Below are positions 1 to 6,726 of a stretch of DNA of 8,405 nt, piece by piece (the first letter of the stretch is position 1; every line of letters begins with the position of its first letter). The DNA is taken from the NCBI GenBank assembly GCA_948468495.1, contig CAOKJI010000055.1, positions 1-8,405 on the forward strand, in the 5' to 3' direction. The position numbers were made by a program, and so were the translations under genes. The notes below the pieces were generated by a model, which saw only the letters and a program-made list of their open reading frames with translations, had not been told where the DNA came from and did not search any database. Origin of the DNA: an uncultured Dorea sp. Its GTDB lineage: Bacteria; Bacillota_A; Clostridia; Lachnospirales; Lachnospiraceae.

Positions 1-1
1 A

Positions 2-30
2 TTTATCGTCATGTGTAATTCTGGTAATAA
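2..30 (+). promoter_or_regulatory. Weak candidate promoter for the DUF1540 gene
   Basis: A TTTATC box (2-7) lies 17 bp ahead of TAATAA (25-30), which is preceded by TGG as in an extended -10 element. The -35 box is poor and the region is AT-rich, so chance matches are likely. If real, the transcript would start near 37 and carry a leader of about 90 nt that includes the inverted repeat at 73-134. Confidence 0.25.
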
Positions 31-72
31 AATAATGATTTAAGATGATTTTAAAAAATTCTGAATAAAAAA

Positions 73-134
73 TCCGGCATTGCGGATACTAATCCTGAGT
101 TTTTTATGAAAAGGAGGTATCTTGCAATGCCGGA
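73..134 (+). promoter_or_regulatory. Inverted repeat that could hide the DUF1540 start codon
   Basis: TCCGGCATTGC (73-83) is the exact reverse complement of GCAATGCCGGA (124-134), giving an 11-bp stem in RNA with a 40-nt loop. The right arm contains the ATG at 127-129, and the loop contains the AAGGAGG ribosome site at 111-117. A small GGAT-ACTA-ATCC hairpin (84-95) could stack on the stem. The left arm could instead fold on itself (TCCG 73-76 with CGGA 83-86). Translational control by this fold is inferred. Confidence 0.5.
111..117 (+). promoter_or_regulatory. Ribosome binding site that fixes the DUF1540 start
   Basis: AAGGAGG is a near-perfect Shine-Dalgarno sequence, 9 nt ahead of the ATG at 127. 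The upstream in-frame ATG at 106 lies before this site, so it is not the real start. Confidence 0.85.
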
Positions 135-441
135 ATTAAGATGTACCGTACAGACCTGTGCGCACAATAAGGAATTTTATTGTGATTTGGACAAGATTCA
201 GGTTGGTGGAGACAAGGCGAAACGCGCAACCGAGACCTGCTGTGACAGTTTTGTAGAACGGAAGGGAGATTCCTACAGCAACGTTGCAGGTCAGGCTTCA
301 CCGACGAGTAAGATTGACTGTGAGGCTGTAGACTGCATGTATAATGATGAATGCCAGTGTCATGCTGGTAAGATCAGCGTGGAGGGAAGCAATGCCTGTC
401 AGTGCAGGGAGACAGAGTGCGCGACCTTTACCTGCTGCTAA
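127..441 (+). CDS. Small cysteine-rich protein with two DUF1540 units
   Basis: This 104-residue protein has no known enzymatic function. It contains two copies of the short DUF1540 pattern, at about residues 4-42 and 63-104. Fourteen of its residues are cysteine: 6, 11, 19, 38 and 39 in the first unit, and 65, 70, 76, 78, 91, 93, 98, 103 and 104 in the second. The Cys-X4-Cys opening of each unit and the closing Cys-Cys pair suggest metal binding or disulfides; that is inference, since the family is not characterised. I see no signal peptide or membrane segment, so it is probably cytosolic or packed into a larger structure. The start at 127 is chosen because a strong ribosome site precedes it, rather than the ATG at 106. 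The gene is transcribed alone and closed by the terminator at 471-508. Confidence 0.88.
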   Translation: MPELRCTVQTCAHNKEFYCDLDKIQVGGDKAKRATETCCDSFVERKGDSYSNVAGQASPTSKIDCEAVDCMYNDECQCHAGKISVEGSNACQCRETECATFTCC

Positions 442-470
442 CCTGGATATAGCAGTCTAATTTGAGGAGT

Positions 471-508
471 AAGGATATGGCAAATTGGTTTGCCGTATCC
501 TTATTTTT
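471..508 (+). terminator. Rho-independent terminator after the DUF1540 gene
   Basis: AAGGATATGGCAAA (471-484) pairs with TTTGCCGTATCCTT (489-502) over 14 bp with one G-U pair. The loop is TTGG, and ATTTTT follows at 503-508. The 3' arm contains the -35 box of the next promoter. Confidence 0.9.
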
Positions 509-518
509 ATGCTATACT
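490..518 (+). promoter_or_regulatory. Promoter of the AI-2E family/metA operon
   Basis: TTGCCG (490-495), a 17-bp spacer and TATACT (513-518) form a sigma-A type promoter. TGC directly ahead of the -10 box makes it an extended -10. The predicted start is near 525, leaving a leader of about 35 nt to the ATG at 560. The -35 box lies within the 3' arm of the preceding terminator. Confidence 0.65.
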
Positions 519-546
519 AGACGTGTTTGTAAATGATGAATTTGGC

Positions 547-551
547 AGGAG
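547..551 (+). promoter_or_regulatory. Ribosome binding site that fixes the AI-2E family start
   Basis: AGGAG lies 8 nt ahead of the ATG at 560. The in-frame ATGs at 533 and 536 lack such a site, and 533 is only about 8 nt from the predicted transcription start. Confidence 0.7.
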
Positions 552-559
552 TGTACGGC

Positions 560-1954
560 ATGGAAGAGGAAAAGAAGAAAAATAAAGACAGAGCGGCAGA
601 GACTCCGGACGGATATTACAGCAATCGGCCAAGACTTGGGAATCAGAATCCATCAAGGCTTAGGCGGGAGCTTGGCAAATGCATGACCTATCTTGTAGTA
701 GTTATAGCGGGGATTGCATTTTATTTTGCATTGCTGCGGCTTACAGATATCTCAGGCGTGTTTGCGAAAGCGATTGATGTGCTGAAGCCGTTTTTATATG
801 GCGCGCTGATAGCATTTCTGCTGAATCCAATTGTAAAGCAGGTGGATGCAATCCTGATTCCTGTAATAGAGAAGCGAACAAGGAATAGGGATAAGGCTGA
901 GAGATTATCCAGAACAGCAGGTATTGTGCTGGCGATTGTAATTATGATTGCGATTATCACAGGATTATTTAACATGCTGATACCGGAGCTGTATCAGAGT
1001 ATCCGAAGTCTGGTGTTTACACTGCCCAGACAGGTTAATGGACTGATGGATCAGTTGAATGAGATTGTGAAAGATGATTCAAATATTGGCGTTATGCTCC
1101 GAACATTTGTGGAAGAGGCGACAGAGACTTTTGAGAACTGGCTAAAGAACAATTTCTTTCAACAGGCGAATGATATTATGACGATACTGACTACCGGAGT
1201 GATTGATTTTGTCGGTGAGATATTCAATGCCCTGATTGGAGTGATTGTATCTATCTACATGCTGTATAGTAAAGAGATGTTTGGAAAACAGAGTAAAAAG
1301 ATTACATATGCTGTCTTTCAAGCCCGCCATGCGAATATAATTCTGCATGTTACCCAGAAAGCGAATGAAATATTCGGCGGTTTTCTGATTGGAAAGATTA
1401 TTGACTCTGCGATTATCGGATTGTTATGTTTTTTGGGACTGACCCTTCTCAATATGCCATATACGCTTTTGGTCAGCGTTATTGTAGGCGTGACAAATGT
1501 AATTCCGTTTTTTGGCCCGTACATTGGAGCAATTCCAAGCGCTGTATTAATCCTTCTGGCAGATCCAATTAAGGGAGTTTATTTTCTGATATTTATTCTG
1601 GTACTGCAGCAGCTGGACGGTAATTTTATCGGGCCAAAGATATTGGGAAGCTCTACGGGACTTTCTTCATTCTGGGTGATTTTTGCAATTCTTCTGGGAG
1701 GAGGAATGTTCGGATTTCTCGGAATGCTTCTCGGAGTGCCGACGTTTGCAGTTATTTATTATATTATTCAAATGGTGATTAACGGAAGACTTCACAAGAA
1801 GAACTTGCCGGAGGCCTCAGAATTTTACGATGAGTTCAGCTTTGTGGATGACGGCGGAAAGTATATGATTTCCAGGGAGACTCTGGAGAGAAAGCAAAGG
1901 CAGGCAGAGGAAGAGAAGGAGGGCGATGAGCCTTCGGAGAGTGATGATATTTAA
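560..1954 (+). CDS. AI-2E family transporter (PF01594-type membrane protein)
   Basis: This 464-residue integral membrane protein belongs to the AI-2E transporter (UPF0118) family. Members have been linked to autoinducer-2 export or to Na+(Li+)/H+ antiport; most, including this one, have unknown substrates. A charged cytosolic N-terminus (1-40) precedes hydrophobic segments at about 42-60, 72-90, 119-141, 212-235, 276-298, 301-335, 338-352 and 370-405. The long stretch at 142-211 between the third and fourth segments is typical. Family signatures are PFFGPYIGAIP (316-326), the DGNFIGPKILG stretch around 353-363 and the glycine-rich GGGMFGFLGMLLGVP region (380-394). An acidic, charged tail (about 438-464) is probably cytosolic. 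The start at 560 follows an AGGAG; a start at 533 would add nine residues. metA follows after 21 bp without an obvious promoter, so the two are probably co-transcribed, although no functional link is known. Confidence 0.9.
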   Translation: MEEEKKKNKDRAAETPDGYYSNRPRLGNQNPSRLRRELGKCMTYLVVVIAGIAFYFALLRLTDISGVFAKAIDVLKPFLYGALIAFLLNPIVKQVDAILIPVIEKRTRNRDKAERLSRTAGIVLAIVIMIAIITGLFNMLIPELYQSIRSLVFTLPRQVNGLMDQLNEIVKDDSNIGVMLRTFVEEATETFENWLKNNFFQQANDIMTILTTGVIDFVGEIFNALIGVIVSIYMLYSKEMFGKQSKKITYAVFQARHANIILHVTQKANEIFGGFLIGKIIDSAIIGLLCFLGLTLLNMPYTLLVSVIVGVTNVIPFFGPYIGAIPSAVLILLADPIKGVYFLIFILVLQQLDGNFIGPKILGSSTGLSSFWVIFAILLGGGMFGFLGMLLGVPTFAVIYYIIQMVINGRLHKKNLPEASEFYDEFSFVDDGGKYMISRETLERKQRQAEEEKEGDEPSESDDI

Positions 1955-1975
1955 TATAGAAAGAGAGGAATAGTT

Positions 1976-2896
1976 ATGCCGATTCGGGTACAGAATGATC
2001 TTCCGGTTAAGGAAATACTGGAGCATGAGAATATATTTGTAATGGATGAACACAGAGCGATGCATCAGGATATCAGGCCAATTCAGATTGGGCTTTTGAA
2101 TCTGATGCCTCTAAAGGAGGATACTGAGCTACAGATACTTCGGTCTCTGTCCAATACGCCGCTGCAGGTAGACGTCACTTTTGTCAACGTATCCGGCCAC
2201 GTGTCGAAGAATACTTCAACCAGCCATATCAATAAGTTTTATCAGCCTTTTTCTGAGATAAAAAGCCGTAGATTTGACGGATTTATCATCACTGGAGCGC
2301 CGGTGGAACAGATGCCTTTTGAGGAAGTGGACTACTGGGAGGAACTGACAGAGATTATGGACTGGACGAAGGGCAATGTTACTTCAACGCTTCATCTGTG
2401 CTGGGGGGCTCAGGCGGCGCTTTATTACCATTATGGGATTGACAAAGTGCAGATGCCGCATAAACTGTTCGGAGTATTCCCGCACCAGGTGATGAACCGG
2501 AAGATTCCGCTGGTGAGAGGATTTGACGATGTATTTATGGCGCCCCATTCCAGACATACCGACGTGCCGATAGAGAAGCTCCGACGCGACAAGAGGATTA
2601 CAATTCTGGCGGAGTCGGAAGAAGTGGGACTGTTCCTTGGAATGGCAGAGGACGGACGGCAGATATTTGTCATGGGTCATCCGGAGTATGACAGGGTGAC
2701 GCTGGATGGAGAATATAAGAGAGACTTAGGAAAAGGACTTCCAATTGATATTCCAAAGAATTATTATCCGGAGGATAATCCGGAGAATAAGCCTCTGCTT
2801 ACCTGGAGGGCTACGGCGAATAACCTCTATACGAATTGGGTTAATTATTATGTGTACCAGACGACGCCTTATGATTTGTATGGGACGCCGTTTTGA
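1976..2896 (+). CDS. metA: Homoserine O-acyltransferase MetA, predicted acetyl-CoA type
   Basis: This cytosolic enzyme activates homoserine by acylating its hydroxyl group, the first committed step of methionine synthesis. At 306 residues it matches the usual MetA length of about 300-310. The catalytic cysteine is Cys142 in LCWGAQAAL. His235 and Glu237 in GHPEYD complete the catalytic set known from the family. The N-terminus MPIRVQNDLP and the WRATANNLYTNWVNYYVYQ end are typical. Position 111 is Glu (TGAPVEQMPF); published work on MetA associates Glu111 with acetyl-CoA and Gly111, as in E. coli, with succinyl-CoA. The product is therefore predicted to be O-acetylhomoserine despite the common succinyltransferase label. 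The start follows an AGAGAGGA ribosome site. I see no SAM riboswitch or T-box directly upstream; the gene probably depends on the promoter at 490-518. Confidence 0.95.
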   Translation: MPIRVQNDLPVKEILEHENIFVMDEHRAMHQDIRPIQIGLLNLMPLKEDTELQILRSLSNTPLQVDVTFVNVSGHVSKNTSTSHINKFYQPFSEIKSRRFDGFIITGAPVEQMPFEEVDYWEELTEIMDWTKGNVTSTLHLCWGAQAALYYHYGIDKVQMPHKLFGVFPHQVMNRKIPLVRGFDDVFMAPHSRHTDVPIEKLRRDKRITILAESEEVGLFLGMAEDGRQIFVMGHPEYDRVTLDGEYKRDLGKGLPIDIPKNYYPEDNPENKPLLTWRATANNLYTNWVNYYVYQTTPYDLYGTPF

Positions 2897-3076
2897 TGCG
2901 GTGTTTACAAGATTTGTTGAAAAGTCAAAGTATCGTAAAATGATATCAAATATCGGGCAGTATCGCAATATTGGGAGTACAAAGGGAGTAAAAGCAAACC
3001 TGTTATGGGAGTACAAAATTCGTAGTCTAAACGGAACTCTGATAAAGAACATTCTTGAAAATTTGAGAACAAACTG
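2897..3076. other. Spacer with no convincing gene; contains a 12-bp direct repeat
   Basis: This AT-rich stretch between metA and its terminator has no reading frame with a ribosome site or recognisable product. TGGGAGTACAAA occurs at 2972-2983 and again at 3006-3017. One frame stays open from inside metA to 3080, but it begins within metA and ends inside the terminator hairpin. The stretch may be a long 3' untranslated region or the decayed edge of an insertion. Confidence 0.5.
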
Positions 3077-3116
3077 TTGAGGGTGTATTGCAAAAGGCAG
3101 TATATCCTCAATTTTT
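3077..3116 (+). terminator. Strong rho-independent terminator of the metA operon
   Basis: TTGAGGGTGTATTGC (3077-3091) pairs with GCAGTATATCCTCAA (3097-3111) over 15 bp, including three G-U pairs. The loop is AAAAG and TTTTT follows at 3112-3116. It separates the metA unit from the ABC operon, whose -35-like box begins 3 bp later. It also shows that the ATG at 3077-3079 region is not a sensible start for the ATPase gene. Confidence 0.88.
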
Positions 3117-3118
3117 GT

Positions 3119-3153
3119 TTGACAAATGTTTTTGCTACTAAATATGGTATAAT
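3119..3153 (+). promoter_or_regulatory. Promoter of the ABC exporter operon (extended -10)
   Basis: TATAAT (3148-3153) is a perfect -10 box preceded by TGG, giving an extended -10. A perfect TTGACA (3119-3124) stands 23 bp upstream, too far for normal sigma-A use. The promoter may work from the extended -10 alone, or an activator may compensate for the long spacer. The start would be near 3160, with a leader of about 25 nt. Confidence 0.7.
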
Positions 3154-3170
3154 TAAAACACTAAAAGAGA

Positions 3171-3177
3171 AAGGGAG
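3171..3177 (+). promoter_or_regulatory. Ribosome binding site that selects the TTG start
   Basis: AAGGGAG lies 7 nt ahead of the TTG at 3185-3187. No ATG or GTG in frame is as well placed. Confidence 0.8.
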
Positions 3178-3184
3178 TGATATT

Positions 3185-3856
3185 TTGAATTTAGAAGTGA
3201 AACACTTGAAAAAAGTATATACAAATGGCGAGAATGAAACGCAAGCGCTTCGAGATGTGAGTTTTTCTGTAGAACAGGGAGAATTTGTATGTATTATGGG
3301 AAGTTCGGGTTCTGGAAAAACGTCTCTTTTAAATATCATTGGAGCACTCGATGTATCGACGGAAGGAAAGATTTGGATAAATGGGATAAGTATTACGGAT
3401 ATGGAGTCAGAAGATAGGACAGTTTTTAGAAGGCGTAATATTGGATTTGTATTTCAGCAATATAATTTGGTTTCAATGATAAATGTATATGAAAATATTG
3501 TACTTCCGTTGAGACTGGACGGTGCAAGTGTTGATGAAGCGTTTTTTAAAGAATTGACAGTATTACTGAAAATAGAAGAAAAATTAGATAAATTGCCAGA
3601 GACACTTTCGGGAGGGCAACAGCAACGTGTAGCGATTGCAAGGGCACTTGTTACGAAACCAGCACTTATTTTAGCAGATGAACCAACAGGCAGTCTTGAT
3701 TCAACTACAAGTATGGAAGTGGTTAGACTGTTGAAAACATGTGCAAAACGATTTTCCCAGACGATTATTATGGTAAGTCATGACTGGGAAGTTGCAAAGC
3801 AGGCTGACAGAATCATTAGGATAGAAGACGGGGAAATTGCGGATTGGGAGAAATAA
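3185..3856 (+). CDS. ABC transporter ATPase, MacB/LolD-like
   Basis: This 223-residue protein is a single nucleotide-binding domain that would power the permease encoded next. It has the full ABC set: Walker [10 protein letters not shown] (39-47, Lys45), Q-loop Gln91 in FVFQQYN, signature [15 protein letters not shown] (141-155), Walker [10 protein letters not shown] (161-169, catalytic Glu166), D-loop SLDS (170-173) and switch His199 in VSHD. Sequence style and length match the MacB/LolD/YtrE/BceA group that pairs with FtsX-type permeases and usually works in export, mechanotransmission or peptide resistance, not import. The start is a TTG at 3185, because the ribosome site is just ahead of it; the first in-frame ATG at 3077 lies within the upstream terminator. 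The permease gene starts 3 bp after the stop. The gene is AT-rich: a hand count of 3541-3600 gives 14 G+C in 60. Confidence 0.93.
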   Translation: MNLEVKHLKKVYTNGENETQALRDVSFSVEQGEFVCIMGSSGSGKTSLLNIIGALDVSTEGKIWINGISITDMESEDRTVFRRRNIGFVFQQYNLVSMINVYENIVLPLRLDGASVDEAFFKELTVLLKIEEKLDKLPETLSGGQQQRVAIARALVTKPALILADEPTGSLDSTTSMEVVRLLKTCAKRFSQTIIMVSHDWEVAKQADRIIRIEDGEIADWEK

Positions 3857-3859
3857 AGA

Positions 3860-6523
3860 ATGATAGAAAAGAAAAAAGACACTTCCATAAAAGGAAATGC
3901 AATTGTCAATATGTTAGCAACAGCAAGCGGAAAGGCAAATAAAAGCAGAAACAGAGTGCTTTTGGGAGCAATTATTTTAAGTATTATTTCTCTAACAATT
4001 GTATTTGGAGTATCAGATAAAAAAATACAGACGGAATACATGCAGGCAGTTCACAGAGCAGGAATGACAGCTTCTGCTTATTTGGAAAAGGGAACAAAAG
4101 AACAGTATGAACTGATAAAAGGGAAACGTTATATAGAGCAGTCGGGACGTAGTCTGTCGTTGGGAAGCGCCTATGAGAAGAACAATAAACTTGTTTGTCA
4201 AGTGAAGATCTTGGACGAAAACGCATGGCAGGATATTGTGAGTCCTGCTTATGGGAAAATTACTGGAACATACCCACTCAAAAATGATGAAATTATGTTT
4301 TCTGAGAGAGCCTTAGACAATATGGGTATGAAGCCTTTGAAAGAAGGAATGGAAATTACATTGACAATAGAAATTGGGCTTTTTCGGAAAGAAACAGAAA
4401 CATTTAAGATTTGTGGCTGGTTTGAAGATTATATGGAACCTTCTGCAAGCCCTGCTATTGGGTATCTGTCAGAGGAAAAACTTCGGGAGTGGGGTGTGGA
4501 TTTTGATGAAAACGCAGACATTTTGATAAAACAGAAAAGCCGTATTTCGTGGCAAGAATTGGAGAAAAGAATTTATGAAGACATACCAATGAAAGCAAAA
4601 ACGCAGAATCTTACTGCGTCTGATTCTTATGCTTACGAGGTAATTCATCAATTCGTTGGTGGATATGGCATGGCATTTGCAGGAGCAATGATAATTCTTG
4701 TAGGTGTATATTTGCTTATTTATAATGTGATGCGGATTTCTATGATAAATGATATTCGTCAAATAGGACTTTTGAATACACTGGGTGCTACGGGAAAACA
4801 GCTACGGCAGATATATCGAAGGCAGATTGGACGGCTTATCTATCAAGGAAGTATTATTGGTGGTATTGTTTCCTTTATAGTGTCAAAACTTTTGGGAATC
4901 CGTTTGAGAATCCTAATATTTGCTATATTGTTTTCGGCAGGAGTGATATTTGTGGCGACAATTGGAATTATCCGAAAAGCGGTCAGACTGTCTTGTGTGG
5001 AATCTATGCATTATACAGAAAGCGTGAAGGTGTATAAGCAAAGGAAAATAAAGACATACAAGAGAAAACGGAGTGAAATGCAAGAACTTTTTTATATGGC
5101 TTGGCAGAATATACTTCGGAGTAAAAAGCAGACTATCATTACAATAAGTTCTCTGTTTTTGGGGTTAGTGACCGCTTTAGGGGCAATTGTAATCATAGAA
5201 GGTAGCGACCTAGTACATTACTATAAAGATAGACCGGATTTTATTGTCTTTGGTGAAATGTGCGAATGGAGCTCTAAGCAGGAAGGGTATGGAAATGAAT
5301 ACAAAGGAAATGAGTTTGAAGAAGATATGTTGAAGACAGAAGCACCAGCAATCGCACTTATTTCAGATAATTATTATGAAGAATTTTCACCCATTTCGGT
5401 ATCTGTATCGCAGGAGATTATGAATCTAGAGGGCGTTGAGAAGGAGGATTCCTACATATTGGAAGGTGCATATATGATCCCGATATTTACGGAAAAAGGA
5501 ATTCGTCCTATGATAGAAGGAAAAATCAGTAATGAAGATGGTGCTGCTGAAATTGAAGCAGACTGGTGTATTGTGCAAATTTTAAATGAAGAAGAAATTG
5601 TTAAATTGTCAAAGTATGTCGAAGGTAAACAGTTGCCTATAGATATGAGCAGCTTAGAAAATGGAACAGGTGCACTCATGTTACATGACCATATTCTTTC
5701 GCCAGAACAGGAAAAACAAGCAAAGGAAAGTGTTGGAGAACCATTAGTTTTTAAATCTTTTGCACCTAAAAAGTATATGAATGAACTGGAAAAGATGAGT
5801 GAGGACGAACAAGAGGATTTTGAAAAACAATGGGATACGCAACGGTCTGAAAAATTCAAATTTTGCGGATATTTTGATACTGCGTACAATGATTTTCCGC
5901 CGATACGTCAAACATGGCATGGTTCAAGGTTATTGTATTTTGCAATTAGTGAAGAAGGATTTGCTAAATTGCCAACAAGTAAAAAAATACTTTATATGGA
6001 AATCAATGTAGAGACTGATGAACAGCGGATAAAAAGTGCGATTCAAAATATTTTGCTAAAAGAAAATCAAATAAGACAGAAAAATGAAGAAAGTGGAATT
6101 ACCTATGTTAGCAAATCAACGGTTCTTTCCAGGGAAGAAAAGGGTATTCAGAGAAATCGTTTGCTTCTTAGTTGTATTAGCATTATTTTGATATTTGTAG
6201 GATTGATGAACTATTCAAATGTGATGGTTACGGGAATTTTAACCAGAAAAAAAGATTTTTCAGTAATGAGAAATATTGGTATGACAAAGAAACAGCAAAG
6301 AGATTTATTGATTACAGAAGGGGCTTGTTATTGTGTCCTTACTGGAATTTTAATTCTGACTGTAGGTACAGGAGTTTTGTGGATAATTCAATCCTATATG
6401 GAAAAAAGAGTCCTTTATTTTAATTATACATATCCAGTAGATTGGATATTATTTTTATTAATTTGTTTGTGTGGGATTTGTATTTCCGTTCCATTAGTAA
6501 TATATAAAAAGTTAGTTGAATAG
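3860..6523 (+). CDS. Large FtsX-type ABC transporter permease with two extracytoplasmic domains
   Basis: This 887-residue membrane protein is the likely partner of the ATPase just upstream. By eye it has eight membrane segments, at about 33-51, 270-292, 325-344, 350-371, 425-447, 768-790, 818-843 and 861-882. This makes two repeated units, each of one segment, a large outer domain and then three segments. The outer domains are about 52-269 and 448-767. The FtsX-like regions are near 270-385 and 770-885, each with a cytosolic loop of the type RQIGLLNTLGAT (300-311) or FSVMRNIGMTKKQ (800-812). This fits a MacB/LolC-like or peptide-resistance permease, but not BceB, which has ten segments and one outer domain. 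The substrate is unknown. The start ATG is 9 nt after GGGAG inside the end of the ATPase gene, suggesting translational coupling. No two-component system, lantibiotic or lipoprotein gene is adjacent. The gene is AT-rich compared with its flanks. Confidence 0.9.
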   Translation: MIEKKKDTSIKGNAIVNMLATASGKANKSRNRVLLGAIILSIISLTIVFGVSDKKIQTEYMQAVHRAGMTASAYLEKGTKEQYELIKGKRYIEQSGRSLSLGSAYEKNNKLVCQVKILDENAWQDIVSPAYGKITGTYPLKNDEIMFSERALDNMGMKPLKEGMEITLTIEIGLFRKETETFKICGWFEDYMEPSASPAIGYLSEEKLREWGVDFDENADILIKQKSRISWQELEKRIYEDIPMKAKTQNLTASDSYAYEVIHQFVGGYGMAFAGAMIILVGVYLLIYNVMRISMINDIRQIGLLNTLGATGKQLRQIYRRQIGRLIYQGSIIGGIVSFIVSKLLGIRLRILIFAILFSAGVIFVATIGIIRKAVRLSCVESMHYTESVKVYKQRKIKTYKRKRSEMQELFYMAWQNILRSKKQTIITISSLFLGLVTALGAIVIIEGSDLVHYYKDRPDFIVFGEMCEWSSKQEGYGNEYKGNEFEEDMLKTEAPAIALISDNYYEEFSPISVSVSQEIMNLEGVEKEDSYILEGAYMIPIFTEKGIRPMIEGKISNEDGAAEIEADWCIVQILNEEEIVKLSKYVEGKQLPIDMSSLENGTGALMLHDHILSPEQEKQAKESVGEPLVFKSFAPKKYMNELEKMSEDEQEDFEKQWDTQRSEKFKFCGYFDTAYNDFPPIRQTWHGSRLLYFAISEEGFAKLPTSKKILYMEINVETDEQRIKSAIQNILLKENQIRQKNEESGITYVSKSTVLSREEKGIQRNRLLLSCISIILIFVGLMNYSNVMVTGILTRKKDFSVMRNIGMTKKQQRDLLITEGACYCVLTGILILTVGTGVLWIIQSYMEKRVLYFNYTYPVDWILFLLICLCGICISVPLVIYKKLVE

Positions 6524-6553
6524 TATACCCAAACTTCGTTGCGGCAGGGTATA
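6524..6553. repeat. Short inverted repeat after the permease gene
   Basis: TATACCC (6524-6530) pairs with GGGTATA (6547-6553) around a 16-nt loop, immediately after the permease stop codon. No T run follows on the + strand, so it is a poor intrinsic terminator, though it could protect the 3' end of the transcript. Confidence 0.4.
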
Positions 6554-6645
6554 GCTTGAAGAAATTCTCTTTCGTTTTGGTAAAAAAATAGTCGCTCATT
6601 TTTGAACGTCTGGAAATAAAAAAGGAACAAAAGAGAAAAAAATAA

Positions 6646-6718
6646 TGGAGATAGCGAGACTCGAACTCGTGACCTATACGTTGCGAACGTATCGCTCTCC
6701 CAACTGAGCTATATCCCC
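6646..6718 (-). tRNA. tRNA-Ala (anticodon CGC)
   Basis: Read on the - strand, the 73 bases fold into a full cloverleaf. The acceptor GGGGATA pairs with TATCTCC with discriminator A; the D arm is GCTC/GAGC; the anticodon stem is ATACG/CGTAT with loop TTCGCAA; the variable loop is AGGTC; the T loop is TTCGAGT. The anticodon CGC reads GCG. The G3-U70 pair, the identity element for alanyl-tRNA synthetase, is present. CCA is not encoded. One oddity is an A-C mismatch at 49-65 in the T stem. A T-rich run follows the 3' end on the - strand (6618-6645), probably ending transcription. The gene runs opposite to all its neighbours. Confidence 0.95.
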
Positions 6719-6726
6719 ATAAGACT

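Noticed and set aside
63..93. Possible sporulation sigma-factor promoter (GAATA at 63-67 and GGATACTAAT at 84-93)
   Set aside because: The -35-like and -10-like boxes match the sigma-F/G consensus only partly, and the second overlaps the inverted repeat. It is too weak to list.
106..126. Seven-residue longer N-terminus for the DUF1540 protein (ATG at 106)
   Set aside because: The ribosome site at 111-117 lies after this ATG, and the DUF1540 pattern begins just after the ATG at 127.
2745..3080. Open frame of 111 codons overlapping the end of metA and the spacer
   Set aside because: It starts inside metA in another frame, has an Arg/Ile-rich composition from that overlap, has no ribosome site and ends within the terminator stem.
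3077..3184. 36-residue N-terminal extension of the ABC ATPase
   Set aside because: It would begin inside the terminator hairpin and before the promoter -10 box; family alignment starts at the TTG at 3185.
3185..6523. BceAB-type bacitracin resistance module
   Set aside because: The permease is too long, has about eight rather than ten membrane segments and two outer domains, and no BceRS-like pair is present.
6424..6630. Small - strand frames at the permease end, including a 58-codon one from 6599
   Set aside because: They overlap the 3' end of the permease, have no ribosome site and match nothing I recognise.
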